In this document: positions 1-6,629 of the stretch, piece after piece | Layout of the letters: the number at the start of each line of letters is the position of its first letter | Position numbering within the stretch: position 1 is the stretch's first letter | Assembly: GCA_903905685.1 (NCBI GenBank) | Contig: CAIVHI010000489.1 | Coordinates: 1 to 11,926, forward strand | Length of the DNA: 11,926 nucleotides | Reading direction: 5' to 3' | Source of the DNA: an uncultured Bacteroidota bacterium | GTDB lineage: Bacteria; Bacteroidota; Bacteroidia; Chitinophagales; Chitinophagaceae | Made by a program: the position numbers and the translations under genes | Notes under the pieces: generated by a model | Told to the model about the DNA's origin: nothing | Seen by the model: the letters and a program-made list of their open reading frames with translations, nothing else | The model's database searches: none

Positions 1-218
1 ACCTGGCAGACAACGGTATAGATGTAGTCACTATGGGCCAATACCTGCAACCTACACCCAAACACCTACCTGTTGTGCGCTTTGTGCACCCCGACGAATT
101 TGCGTTATACCGGGAGGAAGGCTTTAAAATGGGTATCGGTTATGTGGAAAGTGGCCCATTGGTGCGGTCATCCTACCACAGCGAAAAGCACATTGCCGAT
201 TTCGTACACCCGGCCTAA
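1..218 (+). CDS. lipA: Lipoyl synthase, C-terminal end (partial, 5' truncated by window)
   Basis: The reading frame enters the window at position 3 (Leu-Ala-Asp-Asn-Gly...) and ends with TAA at 216-218, giving about 71 C-terminal residues. LipA is the radical-SAM enzyme that inserts two sulfurs into octanoyl groups on the E2 and GcvH lipoyl domains. The fragment carries the family's C-terminal signatures: TMGQYLQPTPKHLPVVRF, then an acidic helix (PDEFALYREEGFKMG), then ESGPLVRSSYHSEKH, where the RSSYH serine is the conserved C-terminal residue that ligates the auxiliary [4Fe-4S] cluster. The catalytic CxxxCxxC part lies outside the window. The last four bases overlap the stop of the minus-strand gene at 215-691, so the two are convergent with no spacer. 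Identification is by recalled family signatures and is very secure. Confidence 0.96.
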   Translation, partial: LADNGIDVVTMGQYLQPTPKHLPVVRFVHPDEFALYREEGFKMGIGYVESGPLVRSSYHSEKHIADFVHPA

Positions 219-691
219 GGATAATTCACGGGCTTGGCCACTTGAGTAAATGCTTTTACCGCGAGGTACTTGTGCATTCCTTTTTGGGTATAGCCAAAGC
301 ATGCCACGCCCTCGAACTTTATTGGAGGCACCGTACTTTTCTGTGCTGCGCCTCCCCCTTCCATAGGACGGCGGTCGGCATATTCGTCGTGTTGGGTCGT
401 CACCAATATGGTGCAAACGGTATTCTTTCCGTGGGTCTCGATGGTACAGTTACCAACTTCGCCCGTGACTGTGTTAGGTAAAATACAAGGGAATACGAAG
501 CCATTCAACCAAACACTGTCGAGCTTAATGCCTTCCCGATTAGCATATTGCAATTGGAACCTGAAATTGCATCCCGACCTTCCGGCTACGCCGCCACTCC
601 ATTGTTGCTTGGTGGCTACCAAAACTTTGAGTTTTGCAGATGCCATCGCGCTGCAGGCGAAGATTGCCAACGTTAGTAACAATACTCTCAT
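215..691 (-). CDS. Small secreted cysteine-containing protein of unknown function
   Basis: 158 residues if translation starts at the ATG 689-691; a longer reading frame exists but its extra residues would sit in front of a clear signal peptide (MRVLLLTLAIFACSAMASA, cleavage likely before KLKV). The mature part has five cysteines (about C41, C69, C82, C93, C131), a WSGGVAG segment near residue 31-37, aromatic/Thr-rich alternating stretches suggesting a beta-rich fold, and a C-terminal FGYTQKGMHKYLAVKAFTQ segment. I see no enzyme motif. The WSGGVAG plus short beta-strand layout reminds me of small exported hypothetical proteins common in Bacteroidota, but I cannot name a family. It is convergent with lipA (4-bp overlap) and divergent from the DUF4199 gene across a 207-bp spacer that should hold both promoters. 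Function unknown. Confidence 0.8.
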   Translation of the reverse strand: MRVLLLTLAIFACSAMASAKLKVLVATKQQWSGGVAGRSGCNFRFQLQYANREGIKLDSVWLNGFVFPCILPNTVTGEVGNCTIETHGKNTVCTILVTTQHDEYADRRPMEGGGAAQKSTVPPIKFEGVACFGYTQKGMHKYLAVKAFTQVAKPVNYP

Positions 692-898
692 GATGCAATT
701 TACAGGCAAATACCATACCGGCATAGTATGCAACGCTCTTGCTCGGTTTACATTTTACTTGGACGTGCGTTTGACTTGAAGCAAGAACCTGCCTATAAGA
801 ACACACGCGAAAAAACCATGTAAATCTAATGCAATACGCATAAAATATAGAACGGTTTCGACAAAATTTGGAGTATTTTGCACTACAAAAACAGAGAG

Positions 899-1423
899 AT
901 GAGACCATTCATAATTAAATACGGGTGCATTTCGGGTAGCATCATTGCCTCTTTGATGGTGGTGACGGCCTTGATGTCTGAAAAAATCGGGTTCGACTAC
1001 GGTATGTATATTGGCTACGCTACCATGATAGTGGGCTTCCTACCCATTTATTGGGGCATGAAGGGCTACCGGGAAAGGGTTGGGAACGGCAGTTTGGCAT
1101 TTGGTAAGGCATTCTTGATGGGCTTGGGCATCATGCTGGTAGCAACGGCTTGGTATGTGGTGACATGGATGGTGGTAAACAAGACCCTGATGCCCGACTT
1201 TATGGACAAATATGCCGCATATTCCATCGAAAGCATGAAAAAGTCCGGAGCCACGGCTGTGCAATTGGAGGCCGCCACCAAGCAGATGGCCGACTTTAAG
1301 GAACAATACAAGAATCCGTTGGTAATGGCGGCCTATACTGCCTTGGAACCTTTACCTGTGGGCGTGCTTTTGGCCTTGGTTGGTGCACTGCTGACCAAGC
1401 GAAAGCCTGCCGTCCAAGCATGA
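899..1423 (+). CDS. DUF4199 domain-containing inner-membrane protein
   Basis: 174 residues from the ATG at 899; a TTG seven codons earlier is possible but less likely, and a purine stretch (CAGAGAG) touches the ATG. Four hydrophobic segments are visible: about residues 8-28, 36-54, 70-93 and 140-165. Between the third and fourth lies a soluble, charged amphipathic stretch (PDFMDKYAAYSIESMKKSGA, then EAATKQMADFKEQYKNP). This order (YGxxxG helix, GYATMIVGFLPIYWGMKGYRE, SFGKAF-like AFGKAFLMGLG, MPDFMDKY, MADFKEQYKNPL, EPLPVG helix, RKP tail) matches the DUF4199 family, which is widespread in Bacteroidota and has no known function. The gene stands alone: 207 bp from its divergent neighbour and 111 bp before ald. 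Confidence 0.9.
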   Translation: MRPFIIKYGCISGSIIASLMVVTALMSEKIGFDYGMYIGYATMIVGFLPIYWGMKGYRERVGNGSLAFGKAFLMGLGIMLVATAWYVVTWMVVNKTLMPDFMDKYAAYSIESMKKSGATAVQLEAATKQMADFKEQYKNPLVMAAYTALEPLPVGVLLALVGALLTKRKPAVQA

Positions 1424-1483
1424 CGGGAATGTCGAAATCCGTTTAGGTGGCAATTTTTCCGTATTGCACCTGCTCGATTACCG

Positions 1484-1511
1484 AATATTTTCCGTAAATT
1501 GCGGAAATATT
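1484..1511. promoter_or_regulatory. Inverted repeat upstream of ald (hairpin or operator)
   Basis: Arms AATATTTTCCG (1484-1494) and CGGAAATATT (1502-1511) are complementary apart from one bulged T, with the 7-base loop TAAATTG. A run of T follows (1511-1514), so on the plus strand it could act as a weak terminator for the DUF4199 gene. Part of it, TTTTCCGTA...TTGC, is repeated 33 bp upstream (1455-1463), which fits a pair of protein-binding sites better than a plain terminator. The choice between these roles is inference. Confidence 0.35.
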
Positions 1512-1513
1512 TT

Positions 1514-1535
1514 TATTCTAATTTTTCTTAGAATA
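1514..1535. promoter_or_regulatory. Perfect inverted repeat abutting the ald start codon (putative operator)
   Basis: TATTCTAA (1514-1521), six-base spacer TTTTTC, and TTAGAATA (1528-1535) form a perfect 8-bp inverted repeat whose last base is the A of the ald ATG. A loose match to the Bacteroidota -7 box (TAATTTTT, 1519-1526), preceded by TTG at 1499-1501, overlaps it. A dimeric regulator bound here would cover both the promoter and the start. Alanine dehydrogenase genes are often controlled by Lrp/AsnC-type regulators, but none is encoded in the window, so the bound factor is unknown. Confidence 0.4.
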
Positions 1536-2764
1536 TGTATAATGATTCGTCATCGCAGTCCAAGCAATCGTTGACCGTGGCCATGGGATGGGCACCGCTT
1601 GAAGAGACACTTCAAATACCGCTCCGCAAAAAGCGGCTATTCATCGGCATTCCCAAAGAAACCTCATTCCAAGAAAACCGTATTGCCCTTACTCCTGAGG
1701 CCGTATCGGTGCTGGTGAACAACGGTCACGAGGTGGCCGTGGAACATGGAGCCGGGGAGGGTGCATTTTATTTCGACAACGACTATAGCGAAGCCGGTGC
1801 GCGAATCCTTTACGACAAAGCCGAAGTATACAAGGCCACGACCATTATCAAATCGGCACCTATTTCGGAGGAAGAAGCCCTGTTGCTGCAACCCAACCAG
1901 GTGGTATTTTCCCCGATCCACCTGCCTATGCTTAAGGCATCGGTAATGGAGCAACTCATTGCCAAGAAAATCATCGCCATTGCTTTTGAGTCTATTCGGG
2001 ATGACGTGGGTACGTTGCCCATCGTACGCTCTATGAGCGAGATTGCGGGGAGCTATTGCATGTTGGCCGCTGCTCGCTACCTCACCAATACCGACAACGG
2101 TAAAGGCGTGCTTTTGGGAGGCATATCGGGCATACCGCCTGCACGGGTGTTGATACTTGGTGCCGGCATTGTAGGCGAATCGGCGGCGAGAGTGGCTTTC
2201 GGCTTGGGTGCAACGGTCAAGATTTTCGACAATTCCATTTACAGGCTCATGCGGCTGCAAAACAATATTGGCCGCCGTTGCTTCACTTCGGTTTTGGAGC
2301 CATACACATTGGCCGAGGAGCTGAAAAACGCCGATGTTGCCGTAGGTGCCCTAAAACCCATCAACGGCATAACGCCCATGGTGGTTACCGAGCAGATGGT
2401 GAGCAATATGAAGGCGGGCTCGGTAATAATAGACGTCAGTATAGACCGCGGCGGCTGCTTCGAGACCTCTCGTGTGACCACACATGAAAAACCCATATTC
2501 AAAAAATACGATGTCATCCACTATTGCGTTCCCAATATAGCGTCGGCCGTATCCAGAACCGCATCTCGAGCAATCAGCAACGTACTTGTGCCGATATTGC
2601 AACAATGTGCCGACACGGGCAGCGTGGAAGGCCTGATTTCCGAGAAAACCGGGTTGAGGCGCGGAGTATATGTATATAAGGGATGCGTTACCAGTGCCCC
2701 AATCGCCAAACGTTTCAATTTCAAGTATACCGACCTCGACTTGCTGATGGCTGCGCACGGCTGA
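1535..2764 (+). CDS. ald: Alanine dehydrogenase (NAD-dependent)
   Basis: 409 residues. It catalyses reversible oxidative deamination of L-alanine to pyruvate and ammonium with NAD+, in the cytoplasm, linking alanine catabolism to central metabolism. Residues equivalent to the known catalytic set are present: R49 (ENRIALTPEAV), K106 (IIKSAP), H129 (SPIHLP) and D304 (VSIDRGGCFE). The Rossmann motif GAGIVG (209-214) is followed by an acidic residue at the end of the second strand (IFDNS, D232), as expected for NAD rather than NADP. AlaDh_PNT N- and C-terminal domains fill residues about 35-400. Compared with classical enzymes of about 371 residues it has an N-terminal extension of about 33 residues, which Bacteroidota homologues share. 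The ATG at 1535 is chosen for that reason; M17 (1583) is the alternative. A small membrane protein follows after 36 bp and is probably co-transcribed. Inverted repeats lie directly upstream. Confidence 0.95.
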   Translation: MYNDSSSQSKQSLTVAMGWAPLEETLQIPLRKKRLFIGIPKETSFQENRIALTPEAVSVLVNNGHEVAVEHGAGEGAFYFDNDYSEAGARILYDKAEVYKATTIIKSAPISEEEALLLQPNQVVFSPIHLPMLKASVMEQLIAKKIIAIAFESIRDDVGTLPIVRSMSEIAGSYCMLAAARYLTNTDNGKGVLLGGISGIPPARVLILGAGIVGESAARVAFGLGATVKIFDNSIYRLMRLQNNIGRRCFTSVLEPYTLAEELKNADVAVGALKPINGITPMVVTEQMVSNMKAGSVIIDVSIDRGGCFETSRVTTHEKPIFKKYDVIHYCVPNIASAVSRTASRAISNVLVPILQQCADTGSVEGLISEKTGLRRGVYVYKGCVTSAPIAKRFNFKYTDLDLLMAAHG

Positions 2765-2800
2765 GGTTGAACATTATAAAAACATGCAAATCAAAGCATC

Positions 2801-2989
2801 ATGAGCAGAACAGTAGTAGGACTGGTTGTTGTTGGCCTTCTTGCCATTTGGGTATTGTGGAAAATCATCGGCATTGCCTTCGTCATGTTGCGCCTGGCTT
2901 TCTATGTATTGGTATTCATTTTCCTTTGCTACGTCCTATATGTTATTTGGGGTGCGTTGATGCGGATGACGAAAAACGACAGGCGGTGA
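2801..2989 (+). CDS. Small hydrophobic membrane protein of unknown function
   Basis: 62 residues: MSRT, then an almost unbroken hydrophobic stretch (about residues 5-52) interrupted by a lone lysine near 21 and an arginine near 31, then a charged tail (RMTKNDRR). This fits two short transmembrane helices or one helix plus a re-entrant segment, with the basic tail probably cytoplasmic. The ATG follows the ald stop by 36 bp with no terminator or promoter visible between them, so it probably lies on the ald transcript. The overlapping longer reading frame from 2683 starts inside ald and has no such pattern. No family recognised; whether it relates to alanine metabolism is unknown. Confidence 0.65.
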   Translation: MSRTVVGLVVVGLLAIWVLWKIIGIAFVMLRLAFYVLVFIFLCYVLYVIWGALMRMTKNDRR

Positions 2990-3023
2990 TACCGGACTGC
3001 CATGCCGAAAAACGACATATTTA

Positions 3024-3046
3024 TTTCCGAAATTCACTACCGGAAA
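3024..3046. repeat. TTTCCG/CGGAAA inverted repeat in the spacer before 3108
   Basis: TTTCCG (3024-3029) and CGGAAA (3041-3046) form a perfect 6-bp inverted repeat with an 11-base spacer. The same half-sites, also followed by AAATT, occur upstream of ald (1489-1494 and 1502-1507) with a 7-base spacer. The A-run that follows the right arm makes it unsuitable as a plus-strand terminator. It may be a second copy of a regulator-binding site, or chance. Confidence 0.25.
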
Positions 3047-3107
3047 AAAAATGTTCCTTATTTTAGCCGATAATTTAAGACACATTTAGAAGATTTTCAT
3101 AAACGAT

Positions 3108-3695
3108 ATGAAACGTACCTTCCTGATTTTTGCGTTGCTTCTCCCATTTATTGCTGCCAATGCGCAGCCGGGTAGCTATAAAAACGACTTCAACTTGTTG
3201 AGGTCCGCCATCGAGAACTACTTGGCCGGCGCTTCTTACAATGCCTTGCACTATGCACCCGGTGGCGTTGAAAGCAGTAGTGGTTGCCTTAACGAAAAAA
3301 TGGCGACCCGGAAAATGGATAAATTGGCCGACCCACTCGACGAGTTCGTATTTTACTCCCAATTGGGTTCGCAATACTATGAGATGTTTTACACGTTCTC
3401 ATTGGCCAACCAACAGGCTTTCAAACAATGCGATTACCACGTGCAAGACCATATGGAGGCACAGCACGTGCTCTACGACTGCCGCGACTGCAACATCACG
3501 CACATATTGGAAGTGTCTGACCACATGTTGAGGCTATTTCTCAACAAACAAGATGCAGAACCACTGCTCAATAAAGTGAAAATGAATGTGCTGGCCATGT
3601 ATGAAAACGTGAATCACGACAACAACGCCTCTGCTACCTGCAAAATGGGGGGTTGGCTTACTTGGGAGTGCATAATGCCGCACGTGCAGGCTTAG
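3108..3695 (+). CDS. Secreted protein of unknown function, 5' part of a frameshifted gene (whole gene 3108-3934)
   Basis: 195 residues as read, starting with a clear signal peptide (MKRTFLIFALLLPFIAANA, cleavage near Q20). The mature part is helical, with cysteines at about 60, 108, 125, 128 and 178, including a CRDC pair, and many His/Asp/Asn residues (HVQDHMEAQH, NVNHDNN). No known family or catalytic motif recognised. After codon 181, at the G-run 3647-3652, the natural sequence continues in the -1 frame: read with one extra G the protein goes KMGGLAYLGVHNAARAGLDH and would end at 3934 with 275 residues. The last 14 residues of the present frame (after the G-run) are therefore spurious. 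No ribosome-binding site is obvious before the ATG; an AT-rich spacer precedes it. A homopolymer sequencing error, a real mutation and programmed slippage are all possible. Confidence 0.75.
   Translation: MKRTFLIFALLLPFIAANAQPGSYKNDFNLLRSAIENYLAGASYNALHYAPGGVESSSGCLNEKMATRKMDKLADPLDEFVFYSQLGSQYYEMFYTFSLANQQAFKQCDYHVQDHMEAQHVLYDCRDCNITHILEVSDHMLRLFLNKQDAEPLLNKVKMNVLAMYENVNHDNNASATCKMGGWLTWECIMPHVQA
3647..3652 (+). other. G6 homopolymer at the site of the frameshift
   Basis: The context is CAAAAT-GGGGGG-TTGGCT. In the upstream frame it reads ATG GGG GGT TGG; in the frame of the downstream coding sequence it reads GGG GGG TTG GCT. Seven G would join both parts without any other change. The heptamer G GGG GGT also has the form of a -1 slippery site, although re-pairing of the GGT-reading tRNA would be imperfect. 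Confidence 0.7.
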
Positions 3696-3934
3696 ACCAC
3701 CTGAATGCCATCCCTACTCATAACCGAAATTCTACTGCCGGGAAGCTTGGTATGGTGATGTCGCATTTCTACAAAAACATTTTGGCACTTCCCGTTCAGG
3801 AATTCAACGTTTGGGCATCGCCCGAGTGGCAGGTTGGTTATTATGCCGCCCTGTATTCCACTTACTTGGAGCTCACCAACATGGACTTCGGCCCCCACTC
3901 CACCGCCTACCTCGACTACGCAGCGGGCAAGTAG
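3653..3934 (+). CDS. 3' part of the frameshifted secreted-protein gene
   Basis: About 93 residues in the frame -1 relative to 3108, ending at TAG 3932-3934. The first possible start is a TTG right after the G-run, with no ribosome-binding site of its own, and the first ATG comes only at 3752, so independent translation is unlikely. Codon choice is the same as in neighbouring genes and the sequence is protein-like (LAYLGVHNAARAGLDHLNAI, then KLGMVMSHFYKNILALPVQE, then NVWASPEWQVGYYAALYST). It joins smoothly to residue 181 of the upstream part. No domain recognised. Confidence 0.65.
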   Translation: MAYLGVHNAARAGLDHLNAIPTHNRNSTAGKLGMVMSHFYKNILALPVQEFNVWASPEWQVGYYAALYSTYLELTNMDFGPHSTAYLDYAAGK

Positions 3935-4033
3935 TATTGTGGCGCAATCTGTCACGGATTTTTATGGCTCAATGTCGATAGGTACATTTTGTGCCAAATG
4001 CGTGTTTTTCCGTCTACGAACAACCGTTTCAAA

Positions 4034-4888
4034 ATGAAGGTATTCAGCAACAGCGATATCGAGAACTACTACGATCAAAGTGAGGTTCACTACCGTATGT
4101 TTTGGGAGTTGGAGAAAAGCATGGGGTTGCACTATGGCATTTGGGATACCGGCACGAAATCGATAGCTGACGCAGTACTGAACACCAACCAACGCCTCCA
4201 AACTTTGGGACAATTATATGCCAACGATTATGTCCTCGATGCAGGATGCGGCATTGGTGGGTCGGCCGTGTTCAATGCCAAAGCCACAGGCTGCCGCGTG
4301 CATGGAATATCGCTCAGTAAGAAACAAATAGTAACGGCCACCCGTTTGGCTGGGCAACACGGCCTTACAGCCAAACTGGATTTTTCGTGCCGCGACTACA
4401 CCGCAACGGGCTTTGATGCAGGAACCTTCACTGCGGCATGGGCCATTGAGAGCATGCAGACGGCCACCGACAAAAACCTGTTTTTCAAGGAGATGTTTCG
4501 GGTACTTCAGCCCGAAGGCAAAATCCTGATTGCCGACATCTTCAAGCCCAAGCCCTACCCCATTTCGCCGGATAAAGACATGCTGACCATGCTCAACGGA
4601 TGGGCGATGTCGGATATGTTATCGGTAGAAGAACTGTACACTACGGCCGCCGCCAACGGCTTCAAGGTATCGCAACTGGTAGATGTTACGCTGGAAATAT
4701 CGAAATCCGTAGACCGTATTTATTGGGCATCCATCCTCGGCATGTTCGGCACTAAGCTCTACAACCTGTTTTACAATGCCAGCCATTTTTCCAAAATCCA
4801 CTATAAAACCGGTTTGGCGCAGTACAAAACCTATAAAACCGGCAAGTGGGGCTACTACCTTGTGGAGCTCACCAAAATGCCGGAATAG
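4034..4888 (+). CDS. Class I SAM-dependent methyltransferase (small-molecule/lipid type)
   Basis: 284 residues from the ATG at 4034. An in-frame ATG and TTG about 15 residues upstream give a sequence without resemblance to the family. An N-terminal helical part (NYYDQSEVHYRMFWELEKS, then GLHYGIWD near 31-38) precedes motif I, VLDAGCGIGG (67-76), which binds SAM. Further Rossmann elements are VHGISLSKKQ (89-98), a post-II acidic strand, AWAIESMQTA (135-144) and the LQPEGKILIADI strand (158-169). The layout resembles the cyclopropane-fatty-acid-synthase, tocopherol and sterol methyltransferase group, which act on hydrophobic substrates; the HYGIWD segment before motif I is typical of that group. 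The substrate cannot be told. It ends 3 bp before the stop of the convergent geranylgeranyl-reductase-family gene, hinting (no more) at a shared lipid or isoprenoid pathway. Confidence 0.9.
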   Translation: MKVFSNSDIENYYDQSEVHYRMFWELEKSMGLHYGIWDTGTKSIADAVLNTNQRLQTLGQLYANDYVLDAGCGIGGSAVFNAKATGCRVHGISLSKKQIVTATRLAGQHGLTAKLDFSCRDYTATGFDAGTFTAAWAIESMQTATDKNLFFKEMFRVLQPEGKILIADIFKPKPYPISPDKDMLTMLNGWAMSDMLSVEELYTTAAANGFKVSQLVDVTLEISKSVDRIYWASILGMFGTKLYNLFYNASHFSKIHYKTGLAQYKTYKTGKWGYYLVELTKMPE

Positions 4889-4891
4889 CCA

Positions 4892-6154
4892 CTACCTGTT
4901 GAACAAGACCTTAAAGTAAAACGAAGGCTTGCTCAGCTCATTTCGCAAATCCATATCGGTGAACATACAACTGATAGTGTTTTTGAGTGCGGGGCTCTTG
5001 TAGGCTTTGTTGATGACGAAGTTGAACAGCCAGTGGTACTTGCTGGAGCGCTGCATAGCTGCGCTTATGGCCAATTCTTGCCCCAGCCGCTTGTAAAAGA
5101 CGGCATCATAATGCGTGCGGATAAAGCCCGCCGAAAAATCATCGTTTTCCCGACATGCCTTTATGGCATCGGCCGCCAACATGCCGCTATACATGGCGTT
5201 ACCAATGCCTTCACCACTGAAGGGGTCTACTACGTGGGCGGCATCGCCAATGAGGAACAATCGGTCGCCCGACAATGGCGGCTGACCCTTGCCGGGAGCC
5301 AACGGCAGTCCCCAACCTTGTATCTTCCCTTCCAGATTTGCATTCTTGAACCTGCCGCTAATATTTGGATTGTTCTCGATAGCCGCCAACATTTGTGCCC
5401 GCAGATTGATTTTCTTTTTCCGTACCACGTCCGACAATATGCCGACGCCTACGTTCGCCATGCCGTTGGGTAAGGGGAAAATCCAGAGGTAGCCCGGCAA
5501 GACTTCTTTTAAAAAGTGCAACTCGATATAATTTTCCGGATGCAGGTCGGTAATACCGCTGTAGTAGGCACGCAAGCCAACGGCATAGGCTTTATCATCG
5601 GTTGGTCCGTCGAACAACGTTTTGCGCACCAGGCTCTTATCACCATCGGCCCCAATAATGGCCTTGGCTTCAACGGTGAATTTCCTTCCCGCAGCGTCAG
5701 CCTCAATTCTTATGCCGCTTGGGTGTTGCGTGAGTTTTTCTGTATGGCAATCCTGAATGACGGTACAATATGGTGAGGCGATTTTAGAGAACAAGAAATT
5801 ATCGAATACCAGTCGCGGCACGGTAAAGCCGGGTGCTTGAGTATCGGGCTGGCGGTTGGAATGGAACGGAATATCTATCGGCTTACCATTGGGTGCGACA
5901 AAGCGGATACCCCAAGATGGCAAAAAAGCATCGGATTGCGACAGGATTTCGTCCAGCCATTGTGGATTGGCCCGCTTGATGACTAAGGCAGTTTTGCCGC
6001 TGCACGCATCGCCACACACCTTGTCGCGAGGATAACGGTCTTTCTCAAGCACAACATGGTGTATGCCGTATTTAGTCAGAAAACAGGACGCGGCAATGCC
6101 ACCCGGCCCGGCCCCAACAATAACGATTTCCGTAGTCAGGGCATTATTGTCCAT
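4892..6154 (-). CDS. Geranylgeranyl-reductase-family FAD-dependent oxidoreductase
   Basis: 420 residues from the ATG 6152-6154; a GTG three codons upstream is the alternative. The N-terminal FAD-binding motif is VIVGAGPGGIAAS (11-23) followed by VVLEKDRYPRDKVCGD, where the PRDKVCGD box (42-49) with its cysteine is the hallmark of the geranylgeranyl reductase family. Further motifs are IIGADGDKS (166-173), YLWIFPLPNGMANVGVG (222-238) and the second flavin motif LIGDAAHVVDPFSGEGIG (301-318). Members reduce prenyl double bonds in chlorophyll, archaeal lipids or quinones, while many bacterial members act on unknown lipids, so the substrate here is open. It lies 60 bp downstream of DUF983 on the same strand, possibly co-transcribed, and is convergent with the methyltransferase. 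Confidence 0.92.
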   Translation of the reverse strand: MDNNALTTEIVIVGAGPGGIAASCFLTKYGIHHVVLEKDRYPRDKVCGDACSGKTALVIKRANPQWLDEILSQSDAFLPSWGIRFVAPNGKPIDIPFHSNRQPDTQAPGFTVPRLVFDNFLFSKIASPYCTVIQDCHTEKLTQHPSGIRIEADAAGRKFTVEAKAIIGADGDKSLVRKTLFDGPTDDKAYAVGLRAYYSGITDLHPENYIELHFLKEVLPGYLWIFPLPNGMANVGVGILSDVVRKKKINLRAQMLAAIENNPNISGRFKNANLEGKIQGWGLPLAPGKGQPPLSGDRLFLIGDAAHVVDPFSGEGIGNAMYSGMLAADAIKACRENDDFSAGFIRTHYDAVFYKRLGQELAISAAMQRSSKYHWLFNFVINKAYKSPALKNTISCMFTDMDLRNELSKPSFYFKVLFNR

Positions 6155-6214
6155 GGGGTACACATATTTGGCGGTAAAACGGGCATACCCGAAAATCGGT
6201 ATTCATCCAAGATG

Positions 6215-6598
6215 CTATTTGTCGGTATTGCCAAACCCCACATACAGGTAGAGGTAGATGGCGCGAGAGAGGCGCATAAGGTAGGGCTGCAGCAAAATTA
6301 CGACCAGTGTGCTCGATATGAGGTAGTAATACATGCTGTTATCTTTGTAGCTCATTCCGAATATGGGCCAGTACCAGCCCAAGTTAAGGATGAACAACAC
6401 CACAGTCAAAGCATAATTGATGCCGCCGCCGTTATTGCGTTCCGATTTCATTTTCTGTCCGCACACTTCGCAATAGTCCTTCAACAACACCAGCTCACCG
6501 AGCGGGAAAATACCTTTATGGACAAAAATGGTTGTTTTTCGGCAACTTGGACACTTACATGTCAACAATGCCGGTAACATTGGCGGCTTACTTTCCAT
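6215..6598 (-). CDS. DUF983 family zinc-ribbon membrane protein
   Basis: 127 residues from the ATG at 6598. An N-terminal four-cysteine knuckle (CKCPSC, C16/C19, and CEVCGQKM, C43/C46) should bind a metal. It is followed by a GGGINYALTVVLFILNL transmembrane segment (about 58-75), a second one at about 88-107, and the LMRLSRAIYLYLYV segment that closes the family pattern. In most homologues the loop before the first helix reads GAMYxSY; here it is GGGINYA. The function of DUF983 is not known. The next gene on the strand (geranylgeranyl-reductase family) starts 60 bp downstream. A short CGGG-TATG-CCCG-TTTT stem in that spacer (6180-6191, minus strand) is too short to call a terminator. Confidence 0.85.
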   Translation of the reverse strand: MESKPPMLPALLTCKCPSCRKTTIFVHKGIFPLGELVLLKDYCEVCGQKMKSERNNGGGINYALTVVLFILNLGWYWPIFGMSYKDNSMYYYLISSTLVVILLQPYLMRLSRAIYLYLYVGFGNTDK

Positions 6599-6629
6599 AA
6601 TGACTAAGGGGTTGGAAGGGGCAATTTAC

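Noticed and set aside
721..731. GCATAGTATGC palindrome in the 692-898 spacer
   Set aside because: Five-base arms around one base are expected by chance and it is not placed on a recognisable promoter.
1664..2260. Minus-strand frame of 198 codons inside ald
   Set aside because: Shadow of ald, whose catalytic residues are all present in the plus frame.
2683..3066. Plus-strand frame of 127 codons overlapping the end of ald and the small membrane protein
   Set aside because: Overlaps both in another frame, has no start in a sensible context and no coherent hydrophobic or domain pattern.
3983..3991. TACATTTTG as a promoter box for the methyltransferase
   Set aside because: One base too long for TAnnTTTG and no TTG at the expected upstream distance.
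6180..6191. CGGG-TATG-CCCG stem with T4 on the minus strand between DUF983 and the oxidoreductase
   Set aside because: Only a 4-bp stem; too weak to claim a terminator.
6056..6577. Plus-strand frame of 173 codons across DUF983 and the oxidoreductase start
   Set aside because: Lies opposite two well-supported genes and shows no recognisable protein features.
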